Source: Bacillota bacterium
Lineage (GTDB): Bacteria > Bacillota_C > Negativicutes > CTSoil-072
Assembly (NCBI GenBank): GCA_017861495.1
Contig: JAGFXW010000130.1
Coordinates: forward strand, 1-11,477
Direction: 5' to 3'
Length of the DNA: 11,477 nucleotides
The notes below the pieces were generated by a model. It was not told where the DNA came from. It was given only the letters and a program-made list of their open reading frames with translations, and ran no database searches. The position numbers and the translations under genes were made by a program. Every line of letters starts with the position of its first letter. The first letter of the stretch is position 1. Below are positions 1 through 6,819 of this stretch, one piece after another.

Positions 1-48
1 GACCCTCTCATTACGAATGAGATGCTCTACCAGCTGAGCTATACCGGC
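1..48 (-). tRNA. tRNA-Thr (CGU anticodon), 5' part only
   Basis: The minus strand starting at 48 reads as the 5' two thirds of a tRNA: a 7-base acceptor strand GCCGGTA, then TA, a D stem GCTC/GAGC with an AGCTGGTA loop, then an anticodon arm with stem TCTCA/TGAGA and loop TTCGTAA. Loop position 33 is T and positions 34-36 are CGT, which gives threonine. The variable region begins (GGGTC) where the window ends, so the T arm and the 3' acceptor strand are missing because of the window edge, not a lesion. A strong promoter lies just upstream. Confidence 0.93.
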
Positions 49-62
49 ATTTGTACGTTGAC

Positions 63-92
63 ATTATATCCTAAATAACCGTCTGCTGTCAA
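63..92 (-). promoter_or_regulatory. sigma-A-type promoter of the tRNA-Thr gene
   Basis: On the minus strand a perfect TTGACA (87-92) is followed by an 18-base spacer and a perfect TATAAT (63-68). Transcription would begin near 56, about 8 bases before the mature tRNA 5' end at 48. A near-consensus promoter is expected for a tRNA gene. Confidence 0.8.
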
Positions 93-173
93 GGATTCTA
101 TACGCTAAACCCCCGTTTATAAATTGCAAGGTTAAATGCCGCCGTCATGAAGAATAACTGGCATCCAGAACCA

Positions 174-779
174 TTACCCGGCTGATTTATCGTCCCGGTC
201 TTTTTTCAGCCAAACAATCAATCCGATAATAACCGCTGCAGCGATCGCCACACCAATATCATGGCCAATGGCGTTCATCACCTGCCACCGCTCGCCCAAG
301 ACCATACCAATATACACGATGGCAATGGTCCAAGGAATAGACCCCAGCAGAGTATACACGACAAACTTGGTGAAATTCACTTTCGCAAATCCGGCCGGCA
401 GCGAAATGAAGGTACGAATAAACGGCAACAACCGGCCAAAAAAAGTCGCCGCTAAGCCATAACGGTCAAACCAATGCTGGGCCATGGCCAGCTTCTTCGG
501 TGAAAGAAGCACATATTTCCCGTAACGGAGGACGAACGCCTGTCCTTTATAGTAGCCTAGCAAATAGGATAAAATCGACCCGAACAAACCGCCAAGAACG
601 CCGGCAATAACAACCCAGAAGAAATCCAGACGACCTAAGTAAACAAGGTATCCGGCAAACCCAAAGATCAACTCACTGGGAATAGGAATATTGGCGCTTT
701 CTAACGCCATTCCCACAAAAATAGCCGAATAGCCCCAGCTCGCGATAGAATCGGTGATTAACTGCCACAACTGTGTCAT
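174..779 (-). CDS. DedA-family integral membrane protein
   Basis: This 201-residue protein belongs to the DedA/VTT (SNARE-associated) family of polytopic inner-membrane proteins. Several members have been shown to recycle undecaprenyl phosphate or other lipids across the membrane. Family marks are visible: an acidic residue E27 followed by PIPSE (32-36), a Gly-rich helix with G..G..LSYLLGYY..G (about 60-79), and the signature FFGRLLPFIRTFISLPAG (113-130) with G115-R116 and R122. Hydrophobic stretches at about 15-50, 53-75, 110-130, 138-160 and 173-191 fit the family topology. The tail is basic/acidic (LKKDRDDKSAG). I chose the ATG at 779 because GAGGAG lies about 8 bases upstream. A longer frame reaching 845 would start between the -35 and -10 of the gene's own promoter. 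It appears to be monocistronic. The individual substrate cannot be told from sequence. Confidence 0.92.
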   Translation of the reverse strand: MTQLWQLITDSIASWGYSAIFVGMALESANIPIPSELIFGFAGYLVYLGRLDFFWVVIAGVLGGLFGSILSYLLGYYKGQAFVLRYGKYVLLSPKKLAMAQHWFDRYGLAATFFGRLLPFIRTFISLPAGFAKVNFTKFVVYTLLGSIPWTIAIVYIGMVLGERWQVMNAIGHDIGVAIAAAVIIGLIVWLKKDRDDKSAG

Positions 780-825
780 CTGCTCACTCCTCGTCCGAAC
801 ATTCCGGATCCACCCTTTTCTCTTA

Positions 826-855
826 AGCATACACACGAAAATCAAACATTGTCAA
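826..855 (-). promoter_or_regulatory. promoter of the DedA gene
   Basis: Minus strand: perfect TTGACA (850-855), 18-base spacer, TATGCT (826-831, 4 of 6 matches). It lies about 45 bases upstream of the chosen ATG at 779 and downstream of the preceding gene's terminator, so the DedA gene can be transcribed alone. It also argues against the longer upstream start. Confidence 0.6.
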
Positions 856-879
856 CATGAGCCGGCCGCCTAACGGCAG

Positions 880-922
880 AAAAAAAAGACCGCCTTAAGT
901 TTTCCACTTAAAGGACGGCCTT
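880..922 (-). terminator. intrinsic terminator of the binding-protein gene
   Basis: Just past the stop of the binding-protein gene (942), the minus strand forms a stem of AGGCCGTCC-type bases and TTAAGT/ACTTAA around a short GGAAA-type loop. It runs straight into a tract of eight T residues (880-888 on the plus strand as A). The stem has one or two bulged bases but is GC-rich at its base. This is a standard rho-independent terminator on the minus strand. Confidence 0.85.
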
Positions 923-941
923 GTTTTCATTCTTGTTACCC

Positions 942-2108
942 CTACGGCTTCACGGTTTCTTTGTAGACTTGTTTTCCATCTTTAATTTCGATGATAACCG
1001 CGCTCTTCACGGCGTCATGCGTAGCGTTCATAGTCAAATCACCGGTAACGCCTTTATATTCTTTCGTGGCCGCAAGGGCCTCGCGAATTTTATCCGGTTC
1101 CGCGCTGTTGGCGCGTTTGATCGCGTCTACCATCACATACATTGCATCATAACCAAGAACAGCCATCGCATCCGGAACTTGTCCGTATTCTTTCTTGTAA
1201 GCATCGACGAATGTTTTGGATGCAGGGCTGGTATCTTCAACGGAATAATGGTTCGTGAAGTATGTATTGTTCATTGCCGCACCGCCAATTTCGATCAACT
1301 TCGGCGAATCCCAGCCATCGCCGCCCAAAATCGGTACGGTAATGCCTAACTCGCGCGCTTGTTTCACGATCTTTCCGACTTCTTCATAATAACCCGGTAC
1401 ATAGATCATTTCCGGGTTCAACGCTTTTATTTTTGTCAGGACGGTTTTGAAATCCTGATCCTTCTGCAAATAAGCCTCTTCTGCCAAAATCGTTCCGCCG
1501 CCCTTGGTGAACGCATCAGTAAAGAATTTTGCCAGCCCTTTGCTGTAATCGCTGCTGTTGTCAATCATCACAGCTACCTGCTTCACTTTTAAGCTGTTCA
1601 AAGCAAAGTTAGCCCCTACCGTCCCTTGGAACGGATCGATAAAACATACCCGGAACGTGTAATCTTTTACTTTCCCGCTTTTGTCGTCGACAGTTACTTT
1701 CGGATTGGTCGCTGCCGCTGTGATAAACGGAATTTTATTCGCTTCCGCTACCGATGCGCCGGCAATCGCGTTCGAACTGGTGGTAAAGCCGGTAACTGCA
1801 ATGACTTTATCCTGGGTGATTACTTTGGTCATTGCATTGGCCGATTCGGAAGGTTCACTCTTATTGTCAGCCGTAACGAGTTGAATTTGTTTTCCCAAAA
1901 CTCCACCCTTGGCATTGATCTCTTTCACCGCCAATTTCGCCCCATTGGCAGCCGCAGAACCAAACGTGGCGGTTCCGCCCGTTAATTCATACACCAACCC
2001 AATTTTTACATCCTTGCTTGCTCCGCCGCCGCAACCGGCCGCCAAGCCGGCAATCATGACTAACATTAAAAAGAAAATGCCCCATTTTGTGAATTGTTTA
2101 TACCTCAA
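942..2108 (-). CDS. livK: Branched-chain amino acid-type ABC transporter substrate-binding lipoprotein
   Basis: This 388-residue protein is a LivJ/LivK-type periplasmic-binding (class I fold) receptor for a high-affinity ABC importer. Residues 1-25 form a lipoprotein signal: basic MRYKQFTK, hydrophobic core IFFLMLVMIAG, then LAAGC, with C26 the predicted lipidated cysteine. The mature protein starts with the family's VKIGLVYELTGGTATFG and continues with the AAANGAKLAVKEINAKGG, AVTGFTTSSNAIAG and DPFQGTVGANFA blocks. The start is TTG at 2108, with AGAGGAGG 9 bases upstream. An ATG two bases after that GGAGG is out of frame and gives only five codons. No permease or ATPase genes adjoin it, so it is an orphan receptor working with a transporter encoded elsewhere. 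The ligand is probably a branched-chain or related amino acid, but orphan LivK proteins also bind aromatic acids and amides. It has its own promoter, structured leader and terminator. The symbol denotes the family. Confidence 0.9.
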   Translation of the reverse strand: MRYKQFTKWGIFFLMLVMIAGLAAGCGGGASKDVKIGLVYELTGGTATFGSAAANGAKLAVKEINAKGGVLGKQIQLVTADNKSEPSESANAMTKVITQDKVIAVTGFTTSSNAIAGASVAEANKIPFITAAATNPKVTVDDKSGKVKDYTFRVCFIDPFQGTVGANFALNSLKVKQVAVMIDNSSDYSKGLAKFFTDAFTKGGGTILAEEAYLQKDQDFKTVLTKIKALNPEMIYVPGYYEEVGKIVKQARELGITVPILGGDGWDSPKLIEIGGAAMNNTYFTNHYSVEDTSPASKTFVDAYKKEYGQVPDAMAVLGYDAMYVMVDAIKRANSAEPDKIREALAATKEYKGVTGDLTMNATHDAVKSAVIIEIKDGKQVYKETVKP

Positions 2109-2205
2109 AACACATCGCCTCCTCTTATTTTTTCCATTGCGTTAACAAACAACAGCGGCAGCTCCCCCCTCCAAGAAAAAATGAAACAGCAGAAACAGGC
2201 TCGTT

Positions 2206-2238
2206 GCTTTCTTACTGTGGCTCAAACAATAAGAAAGC
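2206..2238 (-). promoter_or_regulatory. second leader hairpin upstream of the binding-protein gene
   Basis: A perfect 9-bp inverted repeat, GCTTTCTTA/TAAGAAAGC, encloses a 15-base loop. It sits 13 bases downstream (minus direction) of the larger attenuator-like stem-loop and about 100 bases before the TTG start. It has no T tract after it, so it is not a terminator by itself. It may stabilise the leader or take part in alternative folding. No known riboswitch family is recognisable. Confidence 0.4.
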
Positions 2239-2251
2239 GAATAAAATAAAA

Positions 2252-2291
2252 TCGCTTTTTAAAGACCCTTGCGGTAATCTTTAAAAAGCGA
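2252..2291 (-). terminator. terminator-like stem-loop in the leader of the binding-protein gene
   Basis: The minus strand holds a perfect 14-bp inverted repeat (TCGCTTTTTAAAGA and its complement) around a 12-base loop that can add CC/GG closed by a GCAA tetraloop. It is followed at once by TTTTATTTTATT. It lies 120 bases past the gcvH stop but only about 25 bases downstream of the predicted start point of the promoter at 2322-2350. It therefore may be the gcvH terminator, a transcriptional attenuator in the downstream gene's leader, or both. Confidence 0.6.
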
Positions 2292-2321
2292 CATTGCTTT
2301 TGCGTTTTGTAATTAATCATA

Positions 2322-2350
2322 ATCATAGTACAAGTTTCTAAAAAAATCAA
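2322..2350 (-). promoter_or_regulatory. promoter candidate for the binding-protein gene
   Basis: Minus strand: TTGATT (2345-2350, 4 of 6), 17-base spacer, TATGAT (2322-2327, 5 of 6). Transcription would start near 2315 and give a leader of about 205 bases containing both stem-loops. The -35 and most of the spacer lie inside one copy of a 25-bp tandem repeat. The upstream copy repeats the -35 but has no -10 at the right distance. Confidence 0.5.
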
Positions 2351-2382
2351 GGCTTGTAGTTTCTAAAAAAATCAAGGCTTGT
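2333..2382. repeat. perfect 25-bp tandem repeat, two copies
   Basis: Two identical 25-base units abut at 2333-2357 and 2358-2382. On the plus strand each reads AGTTTCTAAAAAAATC then AAGGCTTGT. On the minus strand each contains CAAGCCTTGATTTTTTTAG. The unit covers the predicted -35 and spacer of the downstream minus-strand gene, so the duplication has copied part of a promoter. With only two abutting copies it is not a CRISPR. It looks like a recent slippage or duplication event. Confidence 0.9.
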
Positions 2383-2410
2383 AAAAATTTTTCCTGCAAG
2401 AAGCGGGAAC

Positions 2411-2803
2411 CTATAGCTGACCGCAATATTGATCGCTCGTCAATAATCCATTCACATCTTGCCCATTTTCCGGTTCAATCAAAACCATCCAGCCTGCACC
2501 GTACGGATCCTGGTTTACTATGCCTGGCTCGTCCTCCGCCGCCGAATTAACAGCGACAACTTTTCCGCCGACGGGCATATAGAGCGCCGAAACCGATTTC
2601 GCCGACTCGGCAGTGCCAAACTCCTTACCCTGTGAAAATATCTGGCCGACTTGCGGCAATTCAATATAGATGATATCGCCCAATTGATCCTGGGCAAAAT
2701 CACTAATTCCTATCCTGATTTGGTTCCCTTCCACCTTAGCCCAGGTATGTTCTTTGTGATAACGAAGTTCTGCCGGAAAAACCAGTTTTTTGTCCTCTGC
2801 CAT
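2411..2803 (-). CDS. gcvH: Glycine cleavage system H protein (lipoyl carrier)
   Basis: This 130-residue cytoplasmic protein has the usual length of GcvH, the lipoyl-swinging-arm carrier that shuttles the aminomethyl group between the P and T proteins of glycine cleavage. The N-terminal YHKEHTWAKVEGNQIRIGIS is the typical opening. GDIIYIELPQVG and the lipoylation segment ESAKSVSALYMPVGGKV follow, with K69 the predicted lipoyl-lysine. The C-terminal AEDEPGIVNQDPYGAGWMVLIEP matches the family end. The ATG at 2803 follows AGAGGGAGAAAG. No gcvT or gcvP is in the window, so it is a stand-alone gene. Such H proteins can serve glycine metabolism from a distant locus or act as lipoyl donors to other complexes. 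It lies 70 bases after mgtA on the same strand, and co-transcription is possible. Confidence 0.93.
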   Translation of the reverse strand: MAEDKKLVFPAELRYHKEHTWAKVEGNQIRIGISDFAQDQLGDIIYIELPQVGQIFSQGKEFGTAESAKSVSALYMPVGGKVVAVNSAAEDEPGIVNQDPYGAGWMVLIEPENGQDVNGLLTSDQYCGQL

Positions 2804-2849
2804 GTTCTTTCTCCCTCTCCCGCTTTCATCCTAACACTTTTGCAAAACT

Positions 2850-2858
2850 ATAATACCA
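2850..2858 (-). promoter_or_regulatory. possible extended -10 element for gcvH
   Basis: In the 70-base gap between mgtA and gcvH the minus strand carries TGGTATTAT, an extended -10 (TG-N-TATTAT). I see no good -35 at the right distance. If active, it would start transcription about 40 bases before the gcvH ATG. A weak call. Confidence 0.25.
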
Positions 2859-2873
2859 TATCCAGGCAGGCGC

Positions 2874-5390
2874 TTACCATCCATACCGTTTGAAAAACCA
2901 ACGCTTTGTATATTCTACTAAAACAAGGTAAATAATTACCAACACCGCTATGGTAGAAAAATACATCATGGGCAAAGGCATAAAGCCAAAGAAACTTCCC
3001 AATGAGGAGTACGCGATTATAGTGCCGACAATAACACTAAGCAGCGTTGTCGCCATCAGCCATTTTCCCGGCAAACTGTGGAAAATGCTATGCCGGGACC
3101 GGATAATATAAATTACCAACACTTGCGTTGCCAGAGATTCTACAAACCAGGCGGTCTGAAAAACCGGTTCTGTTGCGTGAAAAACATAAATCAGCAAAAA
3201 GAACAATAAAATATCAAACAACGAACTCACCGAACCGAATACAATCATAAAGTGGCGAATAAAGGCCATATTCCAGCGCTTCGGCCTGCTGCACGCTTCT
3301 TGATCGACCGTATCGGTGGGAATAGCGATTTGAGACATATCATACAGAAAATTGTTCAATAAAACCTGCACCGGAAGCATCGGTAAAAACGGTACCAGGA
3401 TCGTAGCTACCGACATGCTAAACATATTCCCAAAGTTAGAACTCGTGCCCATCATAATATATTTCATCGTGTTGGAAAACGTCCGGCGCCCTTCGATAAT
3501 GCCGTCTTTCAACGCCGCAAGACTCTTGTCCATAAGAATTAACGCGGCCGAAGCCTTTGCCACATCCACTGCATTGTTGACGGAAATGCCAACATCCGCA
3601 GCCCGCAGCGAAGGCGCATCATTAATCCCGTCACCGATGTAACCAACTACATGCTTATTCCGCCGTAACAGATGAATAATCCGGTCTTTTTGATCGGGGG
3701 TCAAGCGGACAAATACCGAGGTTTCATCGACAATCCTGCCTAAGGCTTCATTACCGATCCGGTCTAAATCCGCCCCCGACAAAATCCGTGTGACCGGTAT
3801 CCCTACTTCTTCGCAGACCTTGCGGGTGATCAATTCATTGTCACCGGTTAGAATCTTGATCACAACTCCGAGTTGATTGATTTCCCGGATGGTTTCCGCA
3901 ACGGAATTCTTCGGCGGATCAAAAAAACTCAATATGCCGGCTAGAATAAGTTCTTGCTCATCTTGGGTAGTAAAAATATCCTGGTCCGGCAACACCGGCT
4001 TATAAGCAATGGCAATGACTTTATAGCCCTGGGAACTCTGCGTGTCAAAATGGTTTTTTATCGCATCTTTTGCCTCATCCGTAAAGTCCTGTACCGTTCC
4101 CGCTTGATAATAGTGGGTACACGATGCAAATACGCTTTCCGGCGCGCCTTTTACAATCAAAATCCGTTCCGTTCCCTTTGCAACCACAACCGACAACATC
4201 CGGCGCACAAAATCAAACGGAATTTCATCCACTTTCCGGTATAAATCCGCCTCCGCCGGTTTTCCGGCCTCAACAATCGCCAAATCCAGGGGATTTCTCA
4301 TGCCGCCTTGTAACACGCTATTCAAATAAGCAAACAAGATGATCCGTTCGTCAGCGTTCCCGGCAAAATCCTGGTAGCCAATTAATTTCAATTCGCCTTC
4401 GGTCAACGTTCCCGTCTTGTCGGAACACAGCACATCCATACTGCCGAAGTTTTGAATGGATGCCAGCCATTTTACAATGACCCCTTTATGGGACATGGCA
4501 ACCGCGCCATTGGCCAAATTAATCGCCATGATCATTGGCAGCAGTTCCGGCGTTAATCCGACGGAAATCGCCACCGCAAAAAGAAATGACTCAAAAAAGC
4601 CTTTCTGCATCAGCGCATTGATCAAAAAAATGATGGATACAAGAATAAAAATAATCCGCACCAACAAGCCGCTGAAATCCCTGATCCCATGTTCAAAATC
4701 CGTTATAGGCGGCTGAGCGGTTAACGCATGGGCAATTTTACCGATTTCGGTCTCTTTACCCGTGGATACAATAACCGCCTGCCCCATGCCGCTGGTAACG
4801 CTTGACCACATAAACAGGGCGTATTCCATTTCGGTGAGCAGCGTCGCCGTCTGAACTGTGGGGACTGCCCTTTTTTCCACCGGGAACGATTCTCCGGTTA
4901 ACGTCGATTGATTGACATATAAATTATTTACCGAAAGCAAGCGGGAATCACCGGGAATAATATCGCCGGCGGAAAGAAAGACTACGTCGCCGGGAACAAC
5001 CCGGCCAATCTCTATCTCCTTCTTTACACCATCCCGCAGCACCGTCGCATGGACCGCTACCTGGCGGCTTAGTTCCGCAGCCGCCTTCATAGAGCGCCGT
5101 TCATGATAAAATTGCAATACAACGCTCAGCAGCACCAAGGTTAGAATAATCAACGCGCCGCTGACTTCCACCAAGAAATATGACAACACGGCCGAAATCA
5201 AGAGTATCAGGACCAAAGGATTGGAAAATTGGCGCAAAAAAGCCTCCACATCGCCCAACATGCGGTTCTGCTCCAAGGCATTGATCCCAAAACGTTTTAA
5301 ACGCTCTGCCGCTTCCCGTTCACCCAACCCGCCAGGCCCGGTATCCAATTCTTGAAATAGCTCCTGAATATCAGCGTTCAATGATGGCAA
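2874..5390 (-). CDS. mgtA: Magnesium-importing P-type ATPase (MgtA/MgtB type)
   Basis: This 838-residue membrane ATPase of the P3B class uses ATP to bring Mg2+ into the cell. Domain order is complete: cation-ATPase N-terminal segment (about 8-50), first membrane pair (about 57-95), actuator domain with TGES (165-168), TM pair with GLTPELLPMI (278-287), phosphorylation site CSDKTGTLT (322-330, D324), nucleotide-binding KGAPE (414-418), TGDN (515-518), the GDGINDAPS hinge (586-594), then the C-terminal membrane domain. NNFLYDMSQIAIPTD (679-693) is diagnostic for Mg2+ ATPases rather than Ca2+ pumps. It is about 60 residues shorter than E. coli MgtA, mostly at the N terminus. The start is TTG at 5390, 7 bases after GGAGG. 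It lies 67 bases after the C-S lyase gene on the same strand with no clear terminator between. No Mg2+-sensing leader was recognised. Confidence 0.93.
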   Translation of the reverse strand: MPSLNADIQELFQELDTGPGGLGEREAAERLKRFGINALEQNRMLGDVEAFLRQFSNPLVLILLISAVLSYFLVEVSGALIILTLVLLSVVLQFYHERRSMKAAAELSRQVAVHATVLRDGVKKEIEIGRVVPGDVVFLSAGDIIPGDSRLLSVNNLYVNQSTLTGESFPVEKRAVPTVQTATLLTEMEYALFMWSSVTSGMGQAVIVSTGKETEIGKIAHALTAQPPITDFEHGIRDFSGLLVRIIFILVSIIFLINALMQKGFFESFLFAVAISVGLTPELLPMIMAINLANGAVAMSHKGVIVKWLASIQNFGSMDVLCSDKTGTLTEGELKLIGYQDFAGNADERIILFAYLNSVLQGGMRNPLDLAIVEAGKPAEADLYRKVDEIPFDFVRRMLSVVVAKGTERILIVKGAPESVFASCTHYYQAGTVQDFTDEAKDAIKNHFDTQSSQGYKVIAIAYKPVLPDQDIFTTQDEQELILAGILSFFDPPKNSVAETIREINQLGVVIKILTGDNELITRKVCEEVGIPVTRILSGADLDRIGNEALGRIVDETSVFVRLTPDQKDRIIHLLRRNKHVVGYIGDGINDAPSLRAADVGISVNNAVDVAKASAALILMDKSLAALKDGIIEGRRTFSNTMKYIMMGTSSNFGNMFSMSVATILVPFLPMLPVQVLLNNFLYDMSQIAIPTDTVDQEACSRPKRWNMAFIRHFMIVFGSVSSLFDILLFFLLIYVFHATEPVFQTAWFVESLATQVLVIYIIRSRHSIFHSLPGKWLMATTLLSVIVGTIIAYSSLGSFFGFMPLPMMYFSTIAVLVIIYLVLVEYTKRWFFKRYGW

Positions 5391-5457
5391 TCGTATCCCT
5401 CCGTCAAAGGCACTCTGCCCTCTATTCCAGGTTCCATGTTCCGGATCATCGCCTTAC

Positions 5458-6633
5458 TTATCGCATTTTGACCGCCCTTTCGATCCGTGTCAACCCATCC
5501 TGCAGCGTTGCCTGCGGGCAGCCAAAATTTAACCGCATGAAGCCTTCCCCTTGCTTGCCGAAAGCAAGCCCGTCATTCAGCCCGACTTTTGCTCTCTGGA
5601 CAAAAAACTGGCGCAGATCCGCTTGCGATAATCCCAATTCCCGACAATCCAACCAGGCCAAATACGTTCCTTCCGGTCGCAGCAAACGGATCCCGGGAAC
5701 CTTATCCTTCATATATTTCGCCAAAAAATCAGCGTTCTTTTCCAGGTACTGTACCAATTCATCCAGCCACTCCGCGCCATAGCGGTAAGCGGCCTCCAAC
5801 GCGGCAATCCCGAAGATATTTCCGTCGGCAATGTGCACCGCCTCCAAGGCAGTATAAAAAAGTTCGCGTAATTTCCGATTGGAAATGATGGTAGCAGCGG
5901 TTTTTAAACCGGCCAGGTTAAAACTCTTGCTGGGCGCAATACAAGTAATGGTTGCTCGCGCAACCTCCGGGTTTAATGACCGCAGAGGAATAAACTGATG
6001 CCCCGAGAACACAAAATCGCTATGGATTTCATCCGCTAAAATCAGCACATTATACCGCAGGCACAAATTGGCCAGGGCTTGCAATTCCTCCCGGGTCCAT
6101 ACCCGGCCGACCGGGTTGTGGGGACTTGCCAAAATCAACATCTTGATGTCCAGCTGCATTTTCTTCTCTAAATCATGCAAATCCATCACATAACGGCCAT
6201 TTTGCACAGCAAGGGGATTTTCCACGACCTGCCGGCGGTTTTTCACGATGGAAGAATAGAACGGCGGATAAACCGGCGGCTGTATGATGATTTTATCGCA
6301 TGGCCTGGTAAAGGCTTGAATCGCAAGATTAATCGCCGGAACAACCCCTGGAGTATCCAAGATCCAGTCCCGTTCAATCGGACATCCGTAACGCCGGCCC
6401 ATCCAATTCACAATTGCATCATAGTAGGTTTCTGGTTTTAAGGCATACCCATAAACCCCATGCGCTGCGCTTTTTTGCAAAGCCTCCATGACGACCGGCG
6501 GCGATTGGAAATCCATATCCGCAATCCACATCGGCAATACGTCATCCGTACCGAAAACACTCTTGCGCCCATCCCATTTCCGGCAGCCGCTATTTTCCCG
6601 ATTAATAATTGAGTCAAACGACCAATTTGCCAT
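5458..6633 (-). CDS. MalY/PatB-type PLP enzyme (cystathionine beta-lyase / aminotransferase)
   Basis: This 391-residue fold-type I PLP enzyme, of normal length for the MalY/PatB family, typically cleaves C-S bonds of cystathionine or cysteine conjugates to give pyruvate, ammonia and a thiol. Some members also act as aminotransferases. The start is typical (FDSIINRENSGCRKWD), followed by LPMWIADMDFQSPP (33-46), YGY (61-63), the PVYPPFY loop (120-126), SPHNPVGRVW (170-179, N173), ADEIHSDFVF (200-209, D201 pairing with the PLP nitrogen), APSKSFNLAGLKTA with the Schiff-base lysine K236, and GFMRLNFGCP with the carboxylate-binding Arg near the end. The ATG at 6633 follows GGGGAGGTGG about 9 bases upstream. 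It sits between abfD and mgtA on the same strand. Physiological substrate unknown. A role in methionine/homocysteine or cysteine catabolism is an inference. Confidence 0.88.
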   Translation of the reverse strand: MANWSFDSIINRENSGCRKWDGRKSVFGTDDVLPMWIADMDFQSPPVVMEALQKSAAHGVYGYALKPETYYDAIVNWMGRRYGCPIERDWILDTPGVVPAINLAIQAFTRPCDKIIIQPPVYPPFYSSIVKNRRQVVENPLAVQNGRYVMDLHDLEKKMQLDIKMLILASPHNPVGRVWTREELQALANLCLRYNVLILADEIHSDFVFSGHQFIPLRSLNPEVARATITCIAPSKSFNLAGLKTAATIISNRKLRELFYTALEAVHIADGNIFGIAALEAAYRYGAEWLDELVQYLEKNADFLAKYMKDKVPGIRLLRPEGTYLAWLDCRELGLSQADLRQFFVQRAKVGLNDGLAFGKQGEGFMRLNFGCPQATLQDGLTRIERAVKMR

Positions 6634-6721
6634 GACCTATTTCCACCTCCCCGCCAACCTCATTGTTACAAACATTCCCCTTGCGAAGCAAAATACCCTC
6701 TTTCCGAACCATAACGGCAAA

Positions 6722-6750
6722 TCGGCAAAGAAACTTTCGCCCTTTGCCGA
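6722..6750 (-). repeat. 9-bp inverted repeat between abfD and the C-S lyase gene
   Basis: A perfect TCGGCAAAG/CTTTGCCGA stem with an 11-base loop lies in the 186-base gap (6634-6819). On the minus strand only three T residues follow, so it would be a poor terminator. A smaller TCAGCT/AGCTGA stem (6779-6806) lies closer to the abfD stop. These could slow or partly end transcription after abfD. No good promoter for the C-S lyase gene was seen. Confidence 0.4.
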
Positions 6751-6819
6751 AAACCACCGCTGTACAGCCTATACGATCTCAGCTCGGGCCCAGGAACTCC
6801 AGCTGAAGTAAGTTTGCAT

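Noticed and set aside
780..845. Upstream extension of the DedA protein by 22 residues
   Set aside because: The extension starts between the -35 and -10 of a good promoter and is charged and unlike the family, whereas the ATG at 779 has a proper ribosome binding site.
2333..2382. Two direct repeats as the start of a CRISPR array
   Set aside because: The two copies abut with no spacer, there are only two, and no cas genes are near.
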